Positions 34,891 through 44,725 of a stretch of 64,000 nt of DNA are shown here, in pieces. The notes beneath the pieces were generated by a model. It was not told where the DNA came from, ran no database searches, and saw nothing but the letters and a program-made list of their open reading frames with translations. The stretch's first letter is position 1. Each line of letters opens with the position of its first letter. The translations under genes were made by a program, and so were the position numbers. The DNA comes from Trichormus variabilis 0441 (lineage in GTDB: Bacteria; Cyanobacteriota; Cyanobacteriia; Cyanobacteriales; Nostocaceae): contig NZ_CP047242.1 in NCBI RefSeq assembly GCF_009856605.1, positions 1,610,001-1,674,000 on the forward strand, written 5' to 3'.

Positions 34891-35643
34891 ATGAGTACCA
34901 ATAATGAAAGTTCCACTATCCTAAAAAAAGAGAATAAGGGCTTGGGCATTGACCGCTTAAAGCAAGACTTAAAGAATGACCTAATTGCTGGCTTGTTAGT
35001 AGTAATTCCCCTGGCAACCACTATCTGGTTAACAATTACCATTGCTAATTGGGTAATTGACTTTCTTACTCAAGTGCCTAAACAACTTAACCCTTTTGAT
35101 GGACTACATCCCATAGTAGTAAATATACTTAATTTTGCGGTAGGGCTAGCTGTACCTCTACTAAGTATATTGATCATTGGGTTAATGGCTAGGAATATCG
35201 CTGGACGATGGTTGTTGGATTTTGGTGAACGACTATTACAGGCGATTCCTTTAGCTGGGCAGGTGTATAAAACCCTCAAGCAGCTTTTGGAAACACTACT
35301 AAAAGACTCCAATGGGAAATTTCGGAGAGTAATTTTAATAGAATATCCCCGCCGAGGGATATGGGCGATCGCCTTTGTTACGGGTGTGATTAGTAGCGAA
35401 ATTCAATCTCAAATGCCTCGTCCAATGTTGAGTGTATTTATTCCCACCACACCAAACCCGACTACAGGCTGGTATGCCGTAGTCCCAGAAGACGAAGTAG
35501 TTAACCTTTCTATGTCCGTAGAAGATGCTTTCAAAGTGGTGGTTTCTGGTGGCATTGTTGCACCAAATCCCAGTCTAACCAACCTAGACTTAATCCAAGA
35601 GCATAAAATAGAAAAATCCCTGCAAGAGATGAAGCAGATATAG
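34891..35643 (+). CDS. DUF502 membrane protein
   Basis: A 250-residue DUF502 family protein. Two membrane segments occur: residues about 33-57 (LIAGLLVVIPLATTIWLTITI) and about 78-102 (NFAVGLAVPLLSILIIGLMA). A conserved region follows with GERLLQAIPLAGQVYKTLKQ and VILIEYPRRGIWAIAFVTG, then FIPTTPNPTTGWYAVVPEDEV. The family occurs widely in bacteria and in plant organelles, where members (LCV/COV-type) affect membrane trafficking; the bacterial role is unknown. It is 188 bases upstream of nusB, a neighbour it often has in cyanobacteria. Confidence 0.85.
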   Translation: MSTNNESSTILKKENKGLGIDRLKQDLKNDLIAGLLVVIPLATTIWLTITIANWVIDFLTQVPKQLNPFDGLHPIVVNILNFAVGLAVPLLSILIIGLMARNIAGRWLLDFGERLLQAIPLAGQVYKTLKQLLETLLKDSNGKFRRVILIEYPRRGIWAIAFVTGVISSEIQSQMPRPMLSVFIPTTPNPTTGWYAVVPEDEVVNLSMSVEDAFKVVVSGGIVAPNPSLTNLDLIQEHKIEKSLQEMKQI

Positions 35644-35831
35644 AACAAGAGGGGTAGGAGAGAAAATTCTGACTCTATTACTGTTACCGGCAACTCAGCA
35701 ATCACCACTAAATAAATCTAAAAAAATCCGGTAACTTCGTACCTAATACAGATAAGATGGTTGTCTGGCTTTGTCAAAATTGAATAATTTGTCACCCAGC
35801 AATTAAATTACTACTGAAATATTTAACTATT

Positions 35832-36467
35832 ATGCAAGACCGTAAACCCCAGCAAATCGCTCGTGAACTGGCACTTTTAAGTCTGAGTCAGTTACCACTA
35901 AACCCCAAAAAATTAACCGAAGAACACCTGCCGAAGCTAGTATTGGCTACAGTACGTACCTTGAGAGCAGAAGTACAAGATACCTTGGATAATGCGGCCG
36001 CTGAATTGCAACGTAGTAACGATCGCCTGCTAACGAGTCAAACACGGGCTTCAGACTTAAACACTGCCCGTAATATGCTGCAAGAAGCAATTTCCCATAC
36101 ACAAACAGCCATCAATCAGCTAGGTGCATCTGTTGAGTTTCCTGAATTAATTCAGCTGGCAAATCAAGATAAGGAAGTAGGCAGATATGCCATCAAACTT
36201 GTCAAAATCATCAATGAAGAACGCGGCATGATTGATGAACAAATTACCTCAGCCCTAGTTGATTGGCAAGTTACACGCCTAGCACAAATTGACCGTGATA
36301 TTCTTCGCATTGCCGTAGCAGAAATGATGTTCTTGAATCTGCCCAACAGCGTCGCCATCAACGAAGCTGTAGAGTTAGCTAAACGTTACAGTGGCGATGA
36401 AGGTCATCGTTTCATTAACGGTGTACTACGCCGAGTCTCAGACCAAAAAAAGGCGCTGAGTGTTTAG
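35832..36467 (+). CDS. nusB: transcription antitermination factor NusB
   Basis: A 211-residue NusB, which binds boxA RNA together with NusE (S10) to prevent premature termination in rRNA operons. The family core is visible: [14 protein letters not shown] at the N-terminus, and [39 protein letters not shown] and [11 protein letters not shown] at the C-terminus. About 70 extra residues between helices 2 and 3 ([17 protein letters not shown] and further) make it longer than the usual 140; this insertion is typical of cyanobacterial NusB. ftsY follows after 277 bases. Confidence 0.94.
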   Translation: MQDRKPQQIARELALLSLSQLPLNPKKLTEEHLPKLVLATVRTLRAEVQDTLDNAAAELQRSNDRLLTSQTRASDLNTARNMLQEAISHTQTAINQLGASVEFPELIQLANQDKEVGRYAIKLVKIINEERGMIDEQITSALVDWQVTRLAQIDRDILRIAVAEMMFLNLPNSVAINEAVELAKRYSGDEGHRFINGVLRRVSDQKKALSV

Positions 36468-36518
36468 TGCTGCAAAGCTCTGTTGGTATAGCTGGTGTTG
36501 AGTCAGATTTAATTTATT

Positions 36519-36592
36519 TTGAATTTTGTTGGCGTAGCCTACTCTTCGAGAACGCTACGCGAACCCGTAGGGTATTTTGAATTTTGAATTGA
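36519..36592. repeat. cyanobacterial GCGTAGC..GCTACGC repeat
   Basis: A hairpin GCGTAGC (36532-36538) and GCTACGC (36554-36560), followed by GAACCCGTAGGG, flanked on both sides by TTTTGAATTTT direct repeats. This is a palindromic interspersed repeat of Nostoc-type genomes. The 10061-10080 region carries the same TTATTTTGAATTGATTCAT flank without the insert. Confidence 0.6.
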
Positions 36593-36744
36593 TTCATCCC
36601 CTCTACTACCTAGTCACTGATCCCTGAGCGAAAAATCCGACTTTTAGAGGTAAGGATAACCAGGAGGTTTACCACTAGTTAGGAGTCCACAGTTAAATTA
36701 AACTTATAACTCATAACTCATAACAACTATCACCGCTAGCTGCA

Positions 36745-38385
36745 ATGGTTTTTAATTGGTTCCGTCGTCAAACTGACGATTCCTCGGATAGCCCCTCGGA
36801 AAAACAACAACCAGAAACATCTCCAGTCACAGAATCTCAAGTAGAACCAGAAGCAACGTCAACTTCTGCTGCGACTGTCCCAGACTCGACAGCAGATTTA
36901 TTGGCGTTTGCAAAGGCCGCTTACAAAAATATTCAAGAGAAACAAAAATCCCAGGAAGTAGAAGCGACACCGGAATCAGTAGATGCCGAAACGCCTGTAC
37001 AAACAACTGGCGTGGAAGAGGAGGCAACTGCTGATAAGGAAAATCTAGAATTACTAGTAGCGAATACTACCTCAGTTGAGGTGGTAGAAAATATCCCAAC
37101 TCCCGTGATGGAAGCGGAAGTAGCTAATCAAGAGGAGCAGGAGGTAACTTCGGCTACACAAGAAGATGTAGGAATCGACATAGAACCAATAGAACCAGTA
37201 GCAGTATCGGAACCAACACCAACGCCTACATTATCATTCTTAGAACGAGCAGCCGCAGAACGGGAAGCTAGGCAAGAACGATTAATCGCTAACGCTATTG
37301 AAGTACCGGAACCCGAAGTAGTCAAGCCAGTAGCAGCTAATACTTCATCAGAAACAGCCCCAGAAATTGCTGGGCTATCCTTTGATGAAGGCTTTGTTTG
37401 GTCAGCAGAGGTATTGGCAGCCCAGGGAAGACGACCAGAAGATATATCGATTGAAGAAATTACTTGGCTGAAAAAGCTACGACAAGGATTAGACAAAACC
37501 CGTCGGAGTATTCTTAACCAACTCAAAGCAATTGTTGGACAAGGACCGCTCAATCAAGCAGCTGTAGGAGAAATAGAAGCCTTACTTCTGCAAGCTGATG
37601 TGGGTGTAGAAGCAACCGACTATATTATTAGTTCACTCCAGAAAAAACTGCGGGAAGAAGTCACTCCACCAGAAGAAGCGATCGCTTACTTAAAACAAAT
37701 CTTGCGGGATATGCTAGACGCACCCCTTAAAACATCCCACAAAGCCAGTTTTGCCCCAGATAAAGATAGCCTCAATATTTGGTTAATTACAGGAGTCAAT
37801 GGTGCGGGAAAAACTACTACCATCGGTAAAATATCTCACCTCGCAAAACAATCGGGTTATCGGTGCTTGATTGGTGCAGCAGATACATTCCGGGCGGCGG
37901 CAGTCGAACAAGTAAAAGTTTGGGGTAAAAGAAGCGGTGTAGAAGTAATCTCTAACCCTGGTAAAAATACAGATCCGGCCGCAGTGGTATTTGATGCGAT
38001 CGCCGCAGCTCAAGCACGAAATACCGAATTGCTATTAGTAGATACAGCAGGGCGGCTGCAAAACAAGAAAAACTTAATGGATGAACTCAGTAAAATCCGC
38101 AGAATTATCGACAAAAAAGCCCCAGATGCCAAAATCGAATCCCTTTTGGTGTTAGATTCCACTTTAGGTCAAAACGGATTGCGACAAGCTGAAGTCTTCT
38201 CCCAAGCAGCCCAACTCAGTGGCGTAGTATTAACCAAGTTAGATGGTACAGCCAAAGGCGGCGTTGCTCTTGCGGTAGTGCAGCAGCTAGGCCTACCCAT
38301 CCGCTTTATTGGTGCTGGCGAAGGCATTGAAGACCTACGACCCTTTTCTAGCTACGAGTTTGTAGAAGCTCTCTTGAGTGGCTAA
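36745..38385 (+). CDS. ftsY: signal recognition particle receptor FtsY
   Basis: A 546-residue SRP receptor GTPase that docks SRP-bound ribosomes at the cytoplasmic (and probably thylakoid) membrane. Residues 1-230 form a long acidic A domain rich in Glu, Val and Thr, typical of proteobacterial and some cyanobacterial FtsY. The NG domain follows: helical N domain about 240-330, P-loop GVNGAGKTTTIGKIS near 350, DTFRAAAVEQ, DTAGRLQNKKNLMDEL and TKLDGTAKGG, with RFIGAGEGIEDLRPF near the end. All G motifs are intact. A heptanucleotide tract follows the stop codon. Confidence 0.96.
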   Translation: MVFNWFRRQTDDSSDSPSEKQQPETSPVTESQVEPEATSTSAATVPDSTADLLAFAKAAYKNIQEKQKSQEVEATPESVDAETPVQTTGVEEEATADKENLELLVANTTSVEVVENIPTPVMEAEVANQEEQEVTSATQEDVGIDIEPIEPVAVSEPTPTPTLSFLERAAAEREARQERLIANAIEVPEPEVVKPVAANTSSETAPEIAGLSFDEGFVWSAEVLAAQGRRPEDISIEEITWLKKLRQGLDKTRRSILNQLKAIVGQGPLNQAAVGEIEALLLQADVGVEATDYIISSLQKKLREEVTPPEEAIAYLKQILRDMLDAPLKTSHKASFAPDKDSLNIWLITGVNGAGKTTTIGKISHLAKQSGYRCLIGAADTFRAAAVEQVKVWGKRSGVEVISNPGKNTDPAAVVFDAIAAAQARNTELLLVDTAGRLQNKKNLMDELSKIRRIIDKKAPDAKIESLLVLDSTLGQNGLRQAEVFSQAAQLSGVVLTKLDGTAKGGVALAVVQQLGLPIRFIGAGEGIEDLRPFSSYEFVEALLSG

Positions 38386-38399
38386 GAAGAAGAGCCAGG

Positions 38400-38477
38400 G
38401 GGCAGGGGGCAGGGAGCAAGGGGAGAACTTACTCTAAGATTTTCGCCCAATACCCAATCCCCAATACCCAATCCCCA
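38400..38477. repeat. inverted repeat flanking the phosphatase gene, left arm
   Basis: GCAGGGAGCA..GGGGAGAACTTACTC.AAGATTTTCGCCCAATACCCAATCCCCA. It is about 90 percent identical to the reverse complement of 40301-40378. It is built from GGGGCAG and CCCAATCC heptads. Confidence 0.75.
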
Positions 38478-38892
38478 GTCCCTATAATTCCTTTTTGCTA
38501 ATCTAGTTAATTTTCGATAACATTACGGTTGTTATTTGCTAAAATTTCGATCTAATGCCGTCTTGATAGCGACCAAAGGAAGTTATTAGATGTAGCGTTG
38601 GCGATCTTGGATAGCAATTAAACAGCTTTCCTAAACTTATGACTACCTGAAGGTTGTCAGCAACCTTTAAGAAAACTTCATGTATTATCAGTAAATTGAA
38701 GTATATTCATGGAAATTCCTCTCCGAAGATAGAAATTTTCTCAGCAAATGTAATACTTATGTCGATTTAAGTCTTACGTCTTTATACTCTTGCAAAAGCG
38801 TTAAACTTTAACCCAATATGGTTTAGCGATCGCCAAATAGAAAATTTACTAATTGTCAATCTAAAATTAACCCCTTTCCAGTGCAATAACCT
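38478..38892. other. intergenic region before the phosphatase gene
   Basis: About 415 A+T-rich bases with no supported gene. A hairpin AAGGTTGTCAGCAACCTT lies at 38651-38668. The promoter of the phosphatase gene should be here. Confidence 0.45.
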
Positions 38893-40284
38893 GTGCCTGT
38901 GCCTCAATTTTCCTCTCAACCCACGGACAACAATAATAGTGCTGCGACAGATGTCACACCAGTCGTAGCACTCAAAGAACTTGTGTCACGATTGCACCGG
39001 GAACAGAACAAAATCCAAGATTTGCTGAGTTCTTTAGGATTTGCCCTCAGAAGCTTCAATAATCTGAACCAGTTTTTGGAACTTATTCCTCTGATGGCAA
39101 CAAGAGTGACGGATGCCGACGGTAGCGCGCTGTTTCTCTACAAACCTAATGGCCAAGTCAGATTAGAACAATTACATTGGCAAGACAGTCGCCAACGCAA
39201 GAACATCCGCAAAGCTTTAGAAACAGCTAGTAGCCAAATTACACTTTTGCCTAACACGGCACCTCTAGCTAACGCCACAGGAATGCTAGATGACCAGATG
39301 CACCGCTACCTGGGGCCAGATGTGCAAATCTTCGGCACGGCAATTTTAGTAAAGCACACAGAACGGGGATGGTTGTATGTATTAAGCCGCGATCCTGAAT
39401 ATAGTTGGACAGAAACTAGACAAAAGTTAGTGCGGTTAGTTGCAGACCAAACCGCAGTGGCGATTGAAAACGACGAACTGGCCGTAGAACTGAGGAAAAA
39501 AGAACGTCTAGACCAAGAACTAGAAATTGGTGCAGAGATTCAAAGAAGATTATTGCCGCGTCAGTGTCCTCACATTCCTGGTGTTAGTCTCGCAGCACGC
39601 TGTAGACCAGCCAATCGTGTTGGCGGAGATTATTATGATTTTATTCCCACTAATCAAAGCCAAATTCACCCATACACCAAACTTGGTCAAGATTCGGGTC
39701 GTTGGGGTTTGGTGATTGGTGATGTGATGGGTAAGGGCGTTCCTGCGGGTTTGATTATGACCATGATGCGAGGAATGTTACGGGGAGAAGTGTTACACGG
39801 TAACTCTCCGGCGGGGATTTTGCAGAATCTCAACCGAGTTATGTATGCGGATTTGGAAAATTCCCACCGCTTCATTACGCTATTTTACTCTGAGTATAAT
39901 CCGCATAAACGAATTTTATCCTATAGCAATGCGGCACATAATCCCCCCTTGTGGTGGCACGCAGCTACAAAAAGCGTCACTCGCTTAGATACTCTGGGGA
40001 TGTTAATTGGGCTGGATGCTAATAGCCAGTACGAAGACGGTCATGCACAGTTAGAGCCTGGGGATACAGTTATTTATTATACAGATGGGTTGACGGATGC
40101 GGCGGCTGCCAGTGGCGATCGCTTTGATGAAGAAAACTTTGTTACTGCTTTCAGTACGGCGTGCCGGTACTGTAACGGCCCAGAGGAAATAGTCGATTAC
40201 CTATTCGACCGAGTTCAGCAATTTATCGGTGCTGACAGACAAAATAACGATGATATGACTTTAGTAGTCCTACAAATCGAATAA
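38893..40284 (+). CDS. GAF-domain SpoIIE/RsbU-type protein phosphatase
   Basis: A 463-residue signalling phosphatase. A GAF sensor domain (about residues 45-205, with TRVTDADGSALFLYKP and VADQTAVAIENDEL) leads through a coiled-coil linker (LRKKERLDQELEIGAEIQRRLLP) to a C-terminal PP2C-like SpoIIE domain. Metal-binding and catalytic motifs are intact: RVGGDYYDF, VIGDVMGKGVPAGL, YSNAAHNPP, YYTDGLTDA and NNDDMTLVVL. Such enzymes dephosphorylate anti-anti-sigma proteins to control partner switching. No kinase or STAS partner is adjacent. The start is GTG at 38893. The gene is bracketed by a long inverted repeat. Confidence 0.9.
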   Translation: MPVPQFSSQPTDNNNSAATDVTPVVALKELVSRLHREQNKIQDLLSSLGFALRSFNNLNQFLELIPLMATRVTDADGSALFLYKPNGQVRLEQLHWQDSRQRKNIRKALETASSQITLLPNTAPLANATGMLDDQMHRYLGPDVQIFGTAILVKHTERGWLYVLSRDPEYSWTETRQKLVRLVADQTAVAIENDELAVELRKKERLDQELEIGAEIQRRLLPRQCPHIPGVSLAARCRPANRVGGDYYDFIPTNQSQIHPYTKLGQDSGRWGLVIGDVMGKGVPAGLIMTMMRGMLRGEVLHGNSPAGILQNLNRVMYADLENSHRFITLFYSEYNPHKRILSYSNAAHNPPLWWHAATKSVTRLDTLGMLIGLDANSQYEDGHAQLEPGDTVIYYTDGLTDAAAASGDRFDEENFVTAFSTACRYCNGPEEIVDYLFDRVQQFIGADRQNNDDMTLVVLQIE

Positions 40285-40300
40285 TTGATCGAGTATAAAA

Positions 40301-40378
40301 GGGGTTGGGGATTGGGGATTGGGGATTGGGCGAAAATCTTGGAGTAAGTTCTACCCCTGCTCCCTGCTCTCTCCCCCT
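40301..40378. repeat. inverted repeat flanking the phosphatase gene, right arm
   Basis: GGGGTTGGGGATTGGGG.. then GGGCGAAAATCTTGGAGTAA.. and CCCTGCTCCCTGCTC, complementary to 38400-38477. The right arm ends 23 bases before the ftsX start codon. Confidence 0.75.
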
Positions 40379-40400
40379 TTTTCTCTTATTAGGGTGAGTT

Positions 40401-41303
40401 GTGTTTAAATTTCTCACGAAACTTGACTATCTACTGAAGGAAACCTTCTTGGGTTTACTGCGCGGTGGTTGGATGAATTGGGCTGCTGTCAGCACTGTGA
40501 CGGTGTTACTATTTCTCTTTGGCTTGAGTTTGCAAACTTCTTGGCAAGTAGAAAAACTCCTCAATCAGTTTGGTAGCCAGTTAGAAGTATCTGTTTATCT
40601 TGATTCTGGTGTGTCAGCACAAACAATTGAGCCGTTTGTGATCCAAATGCCGGATGTGGTAGGGATGCAAATCATTACTAAAGAGCAAGCCTGGACTAAA
40701 TTAGTTAAAGAACTGGGAATTGCTGATATTGAAGGTGCAACACAACAGCTAGGGGAAAATCCTCTAGTAGATGAGATTAAGGTCAAAGCACGTAACTCTC
40801 AGTCCGTGCCGATTTTAGCAACTCAATTGGCTAAATTACAGGGAGTGGATACGGTTCAGTATGTCGATGAGGCAGTTAAACGCATCGCCCAGTTGCATCA
40901 AGGACTAAATTGGATGACGCTGACAATCACAGCTATCTTGACTTTAACAGCGATCGCTGTGACTACAACAACTATTCGTCTAATTGTGATGGCACGTCGG
41001 CGGGAAATTGAAATTATGCAGTTAGTGGGAGCAACTTCGGCCTGGATTTATCTACCGTTTATTTTGCAGGGGATAGCTTTTGGTTTATTTGGTGGTGCGA
41101 TCGCTTGGAGTTTTATATCCGTAATGCAACAGTTTACCGGGAAGTTACTCACCAATCAACCAGAATTTATTCAATTTATTAGCAATGGTTTACAACTGAC
41201 GGTCGCACAGGTTTTGCTACTACCTTTAATTCTGTTAAGCTTTGGTGCAACAGTAGGATTAATGGGTAGCTTATTTGCTGTCCGACGTTTTGCCAAAAGT
41301 TAG
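40401..41303 (+). CDS. ftsX: cell division ABC transporter permease FtsX
   Basis: A 300-residue FtsX protein. Normally it pairs with the FtsE ATPase to couple divisome assembly to cell wall hydrolase activation. Membrane segments: about 22-44, 172-197, 221-243 and 272-293. The extracytoplasmic loop after the first segment has LEVSVYLDSGVSAQTIEPF, and the conserved IMQLVGAT motif (YREIEIMQLVG type) precedes the third. The start codon is GTG at 40401. ftsE is not adjacent, as is common in cyanobacteria. Length and topology are normal. Confidence 0.9.
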   Translation: MFKFLTKLDYLLKETFLGLLRGGWMNWAAVSTVTVLLFLFGLSLQTSWQVEKLLNQFGSQLEVSVYLDSGVSAQTIEPFVIQMPDVVGMQIITKEQAWTKLVKELGIADIEGATQQLGENPLVDEIKVKARNSQSVPILATQLAKLQGVDTVQYVDEAVKRIAQLHQGLNWMTLTITAILTLTAIAVTTTTIRLIVMARRREIEIMQLVGATSAWIYLPFILQGIAFGLFGGAIAWSFISVMQQFTGKLLTNQPEFIQFISNGLQLTVAQVLLLPLILLSFGATVGLMGSLFAVRRFAKS

Positions 41304-41367
41304 TAGTCAGGACTAAACAAGCCTCAAAACTGATATGCTACTGAGCATTTAGTATTGATTACCTACT

Positions 41368-42183
41368 ATGTCATCTCAGTGGGAACGTTTACTGCTTAAT
41401 CTTGGTGAATGGCAAGGTTCATTTACTCGATTTTCACCCCAAGGTCAACTTTTAAATGATATTCCGACGGTTGTTTCTTTGACAGGATTGAATAATAATC
41501 AAACAGTCCGCCAGATTATTCGTCAAGAAAATACAGAAAAGATTCTAGAGTATAGTTCCTTGGCAAGAACTGTGCTGTTTTTTGAAAATGGCGCTTTTTC
41601 TCAAGGTTCCATCCAGTTAGCTCCATTCTCGGAATTTGGTGCAGAATTAGGTTTAATTCATGAAAATCGCCGTCTGCGCTTGGTGCAATTATTTGATAAA
41701 AACGGTCAGTTAGACCAAATTACTCTAATTCGTGAACATTTAGCAGGTACACCAGCAAAAGAGAACCCACCCTTACAAATTGATGATTTATTGGGCGAAT
41801 GGCAAGGTGAAGCAATAACAATTTATCCTGATTGGCGATCGCCTGATACTATTTCTACAAACCTCAAATTACAACTAGATGAGAATGGGCGCTTAATTCA
41901 AACCTTGAATTTCGCAGGACGCACCATAACTTCCACTGCTAGGATCAAAGGCTCAATCATTCTCTTTGATCAAGACCCAGAAAAACAAGTACAAGTATTA
42001 CTCTTACCTAATGGTGCTTCTGCGACTTCTTTGCTCAAAGTGCAAGTACGCCAAAGCTTTATTTTAGAAGTGGGTTGGTTAATTCAACCAAACTTACGCC
42101 AACGTATGGTTCGTAGCTATAGCGATAAAGGCGAATGGGTGAGTCTAACTTTAGTAACTGAACAACGAGTTAAAACTCATTAG
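41368..42183 (+). CDS. DUF3598 family protein
   Basis: A 271-residue protein in which a roughly 130-residue unit occurs twice: LLNLGEWQGSFTRFSPQGQL at the start and DLLGEWQGEAITIYPDWRSP at residue about 145, each followed by beta strands. This is the lipocalin-like, two-barrel layout of DUF3598, a family largely confined to photosynthetic organisms. The GEW.G pattern resembles the T-type chromophore lyases and other lipocalins, so a small-ligand role is possible but unproven. No signal peptide is present. Confidence 0.85.
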   Translation: MSSQWERLLLNLGEWQGSFTRFSPQGQLLNDIPTVVSLTGLNNNQTVRQIIRQENTEKILEYSSLARTVLFFENGAFSQGSIQLAPFSEFGAELGLIHENRRLRLVQLFDKNGQLDQITLIREHLAGTPAKENPPLQIDDLLGEWQGEAITIYPDWRSPDTISTNLKLQLDENGRLIQTLNFAGRTITSTARIKGSIILFDQDPEKQVQVLLLPNGASATSLLKVQVRQSFILEVGWLIQPNLRQRMVRSYSDKGEWVSLTLVTEQRVKTH

Positions 42184-42258
42184 TCGTGACATATTAAAAT
42201 CCGAAACCGGGAAATATAAGTTTGTAGATCAGGTTATACAAACTTTAAGGAATTAAGT

Positions 42259-42657
42259 ATGAAAAGCTTCAATTGCAAACCTGCAAAACCTTTGTGGGGA
42301 ATTTTGGCTACCCTCACAGGCGCGGCTTCTATGCTAACAGCTATAGTAGCATCACCTGTTGCTGCACTTGCCGCTACACCAGTATTTAGTTGTAGTGCTG
42401 AAGGTGTTTTTGTGGAAGTTTCCCGCCTCAACAATGGAACATTACGCTACGCAGCATATAATATTCCAACTACACTAAAACGTCCTGATCTCCTACTAGA
42501 TGGTGGTACAGCTAGACGTAATGAAAATGGAGATGTAGTTTACAGATTTAGAAACAAAAATTATCTCTATGCTGCTGTGCAAGATACAGCTTATGGCAGA
42601 GTATTAGTTTATAAGAATAATCGACTGATTGCTACAAAATATTGTGGTGATGTTTAA
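42259..42657 (+). CDS. secreted hypothetical protein
   Basis: A 132-residue protein with a signal peptide: basic start, hydrophobic stretch (GILATLTGAASMLTAIVA) and a probable cleavage at ALAAT after residue 39. The mature part has two Cys (FSCSAEG and KYCGDV), likely one disulfide joining its ends, and repeated beta-strand patterns such as TLRYAAYNIP, VVYRFRNKNYLYAAV and RVLVYKNNRLIA. I do not recognise the family with certainty. Similar small exported proteins of this pattern occur in other cyanobacteria. Confidence 0.72.
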   Translation: MKSFNCKPAKPLWGILATLTGAASMLTAIVASPVAALAATPVFSCSAEGVFVEVSRLNNGTLRYAAYNIPTTLKRPDLLLDGGTARRNENGDVVYRFRNKNYLYAAVQDTAYGRVLVYKNNRLIATKYCGDV

Positions 42658-42734
42658 GATTAATTCTTAACACCCTACGGAAAGCAAGCTACGTAATTCT
42701 TAATTTGTGATTACGTTACGCGCAAGTAAAACAG

Positions 42735-43325
42735 ATGACTCAACGGATTATCGGCTTAACTGGAGGTATAGCGACAGGTAAAACCACTGTCGCTAATTAT
42801 TTAGCTAGCGCTCATCATTTGCCAATCTTTGATGCAGATATTTATGCTAGAGATGCAGTATCTTTGGGTTCGCCGATTCTGGATGCGATCGCTGGGCGTT
42901 ATGGTAAAGAAATATTACTACCAGATGGCAGTCTCAATCGCCCAAAGCTGGGTGAGATTATTTTTCAAAATCAAGATGAACGCCATTGGCTAGAGAGTTT
43001 AATACATCCTTATGTGCGCGATCGCTTCCTCAAAGCAATTGCTGAATCCACTTCCCCAATCTTGGTATTAGTCATACCTTTGTTGATTGAAGTGCAGATG
43101 ACTAATTTAGTCACAGAAATTTGGGTAGTAATTTGTTCGGAATCACAGCAGTTGCAAAGATTAATGGAGCGCAACCACTTAACTTTAGAACAAGCACAAG
43201 CCCGAATTAATAGCCAATTATCTCTAAAAGAAAAAGCAGCGATCGCAGATGTAGTTTTAGATAACTCTTCATCCTTAGAATCGCTGCTCAAACAAGTAGA
43301 TATCGCTCTTAATTTTGAACTTTGA
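42735..43325 (+). CDS. coaE: dephospho-CoA kinase
   Basis: A 196-residue kinase that carries out the last step of coenzyme A synthesis, phosphorylating the 3'-hydroxyl of the ribose. It has the P-loop GLTGGIATGKTTVANYL, DADIYARDAV (DxD-type catalytic site), and the LIHPYVRDRF and VLVIPLLIE segments conserved in CoaE, with the lid region ERNHLTLEQAQARI. Length is normal. It ends 5 bases from the stop codon of tldD on the other strand, so the two genes converge without a visible terminator. Confidence 0.94.
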   Translation: MTQRIIGLTGGIATGKTTVANYLASAHHLPIFDADIYARDAVSLGSPILDAIAGRYGKEILLPDGSLNRPKLGEIIFQNQDERHWLESLIHPYVRDRFLKAIAESTSPILVLVIPLLIEVQMTNLVTEIWVVICSESQQLQRLMERNHLTLEQAQARINSQLSLKEKAAIADVVLDNSSSLESLLKQVDIALNFEL

Positions 43326-43330
43326 ATTGA

Positions 43331-44725
43331 TTACATCTCTCCCCCAACTACTACATCTCGAATCCGTAAACTAGGGCCGCCACAACCTACAGGCAAGCCA
43401 TTTTGCCCGCCTTTACCGCAACCGCCAGATTCATCCCAATAAAAATCATCACCAATAGCCTCAATATCAGCCAAAGTTTGAAAAACATTTCCTGAAAGTG
43501 TCACATCTTTGACAGGTTCAGCAATGTTACCGTTTCTAATCATCCAGGCTTCCCCGGCGCTAAAGGTGAACATTTCGCCGTTAGTCATCCCACCTAACCA
43601 ATTACGAGCGTAAACACCTTCTTTAATACCAGTAAATAAATCTGCAATTGGTGTTTTACCCCGTTCAATCCAAGTGTTGGTCATCCGCACAATAGGATTG
43701 AAGTGATAATTGAGACAGCGCGCGTTACCTGTTGGTGTTTCCTCTAACTTACCTGCGGTTTCGCGGGAATGCAAACGCCCCACTAAAACACCATCTTTGA
43801 TGAGTTGGGTAGTTGTAGCGGGTGTGCCTTCATCATCATAAAAATAACTGCCGCGATGTCCTTCTGGGGCTGCACCATCAAATATTTGCAGTTCTTTGGG
43901 GCCAAAGCGCCTGCCAATGGTCATGACATCTAATAAATCTGGATTTTCATAAGCCATGTCAGCTTCGGAAAGATGCCCAAAAGCTTCATGAACAAATAAA
44001 CCTGTCAGCACGGGATCAATAACTACAGTATAGGTATTACCTTTGACTGATGGTAGGGACAAAGCTGCAACAGCTCTTTGTGCTGCATTCTTAACTTGAG
44101 TATCTAAATTAATTAAATCTTCGTAGGCTTTGCGAGAACCTGTAGTTTCCCTGCCAGTTTGCACTGTTTCACCATTTTTTGCAGTGGCAGCAAAGCGCAT
44201 TTCCATATCCACCCAAGACTGTTGAATCAGAGTGCCTTCGGAAGTGGCGAGGATAATTTTTTGGCTACTATCACCATAACGAACTGAGGTTGTAGTAATG
44301 CGGTGGTCAACACTTTTGAGTAAATCAGTGTAGCGATCGCATAATTCTTTCTTCTTCGCCAAGGGAACTTTTCGCGGATCTGTACCTGTCAGGGGTAGCC
44401 TGCATATAGCTTGTACTGAGTCCATAGGAGCCAGTATCGTTTCTTCGTCTCCTACCATACGGGCGGCGGCGATCGCTTCTTCAATCCTGTCTTGAATCGT
44501 TGCCAATTGGTTAAAGCAGCTCAACCCCCAACCGCCCTTATAACAAGCGCGGACGTGTCCACCAATTGAAATCCCTTCGCTGAGAGTTTCTACTTTGTCG
44601 CCACGCAACAAGATATCAGTTCCTTCTGCTTCCTCTAGGCGAATCATTAAATAATCTACACGCGAGGAGTAACGGGCGATGAGGTCAGATAGTAAATTTT
44701 GTGCGTCAGCAAGTATAGTCGGCAT
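43331..44725 (-). CDS. tldD: metalloprotease TldD
   Basis: A 464-residue TldD protein. Together with TldE it forms a zinc protease known for microcin maturation and CcdA degradation. The HExxxH motif is present as HEAFGHLSEAD (about residue 247), and the third zinc ligand Cys lies in the C-terminal SGGCGKGGQ region. N- and C-terminal motifs fit the family (GDKVETLSEGISIGG and NWLGGMTNGEMFTFS). The partner TldE (PmbA) is not adjacent. It converges with coaE. Confidence 0.93.
   Translation of the reverse strand: MPTILADAQNLLSDLIARYSSRVDYLMIRLEEAEGTDILLRGDKVETLSEGISIGGHVRACYKGGWGLSCFNQLATIQDRIEEAIAAARMVGDEETILAPMDSVQAICRLPLTGTDPRKVPLAKKKELCDRYTDLLKSVDHRITTTSVRYGDSSQKIILATSEGTLIQQSWVDMEMRFAATAKNGETVQTGRETTGSRKAYEDLINLDTQVKNAAQRAVAALSLPSVKGNTYTVVIDPVLTGLFVHEAFGHLSEADMAYENPDLLDVMTIGRRFGPKELQIFDGAAPEGHRGSYFYDDEGTPATTTQLIKDGVLVGRLHSRETAGKLEETPTGNARCLNYHFNPIVRMTNTWIERGKTPIADLFTGIKEGVYARNWLGGMTNGEMFTFSAGEAWMIRNGNIAEPVKDVTLSGNVFQTLADIEAIGDDFYWDESGGCGKGGQNGLPVGCGGPSLRIRDVVVGGEM

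Noticed and set aside
42661..42734. Possible regulatory element before coaE
   Set aside because: Only a few short TACG repeats; no stable hairpin or known motif.
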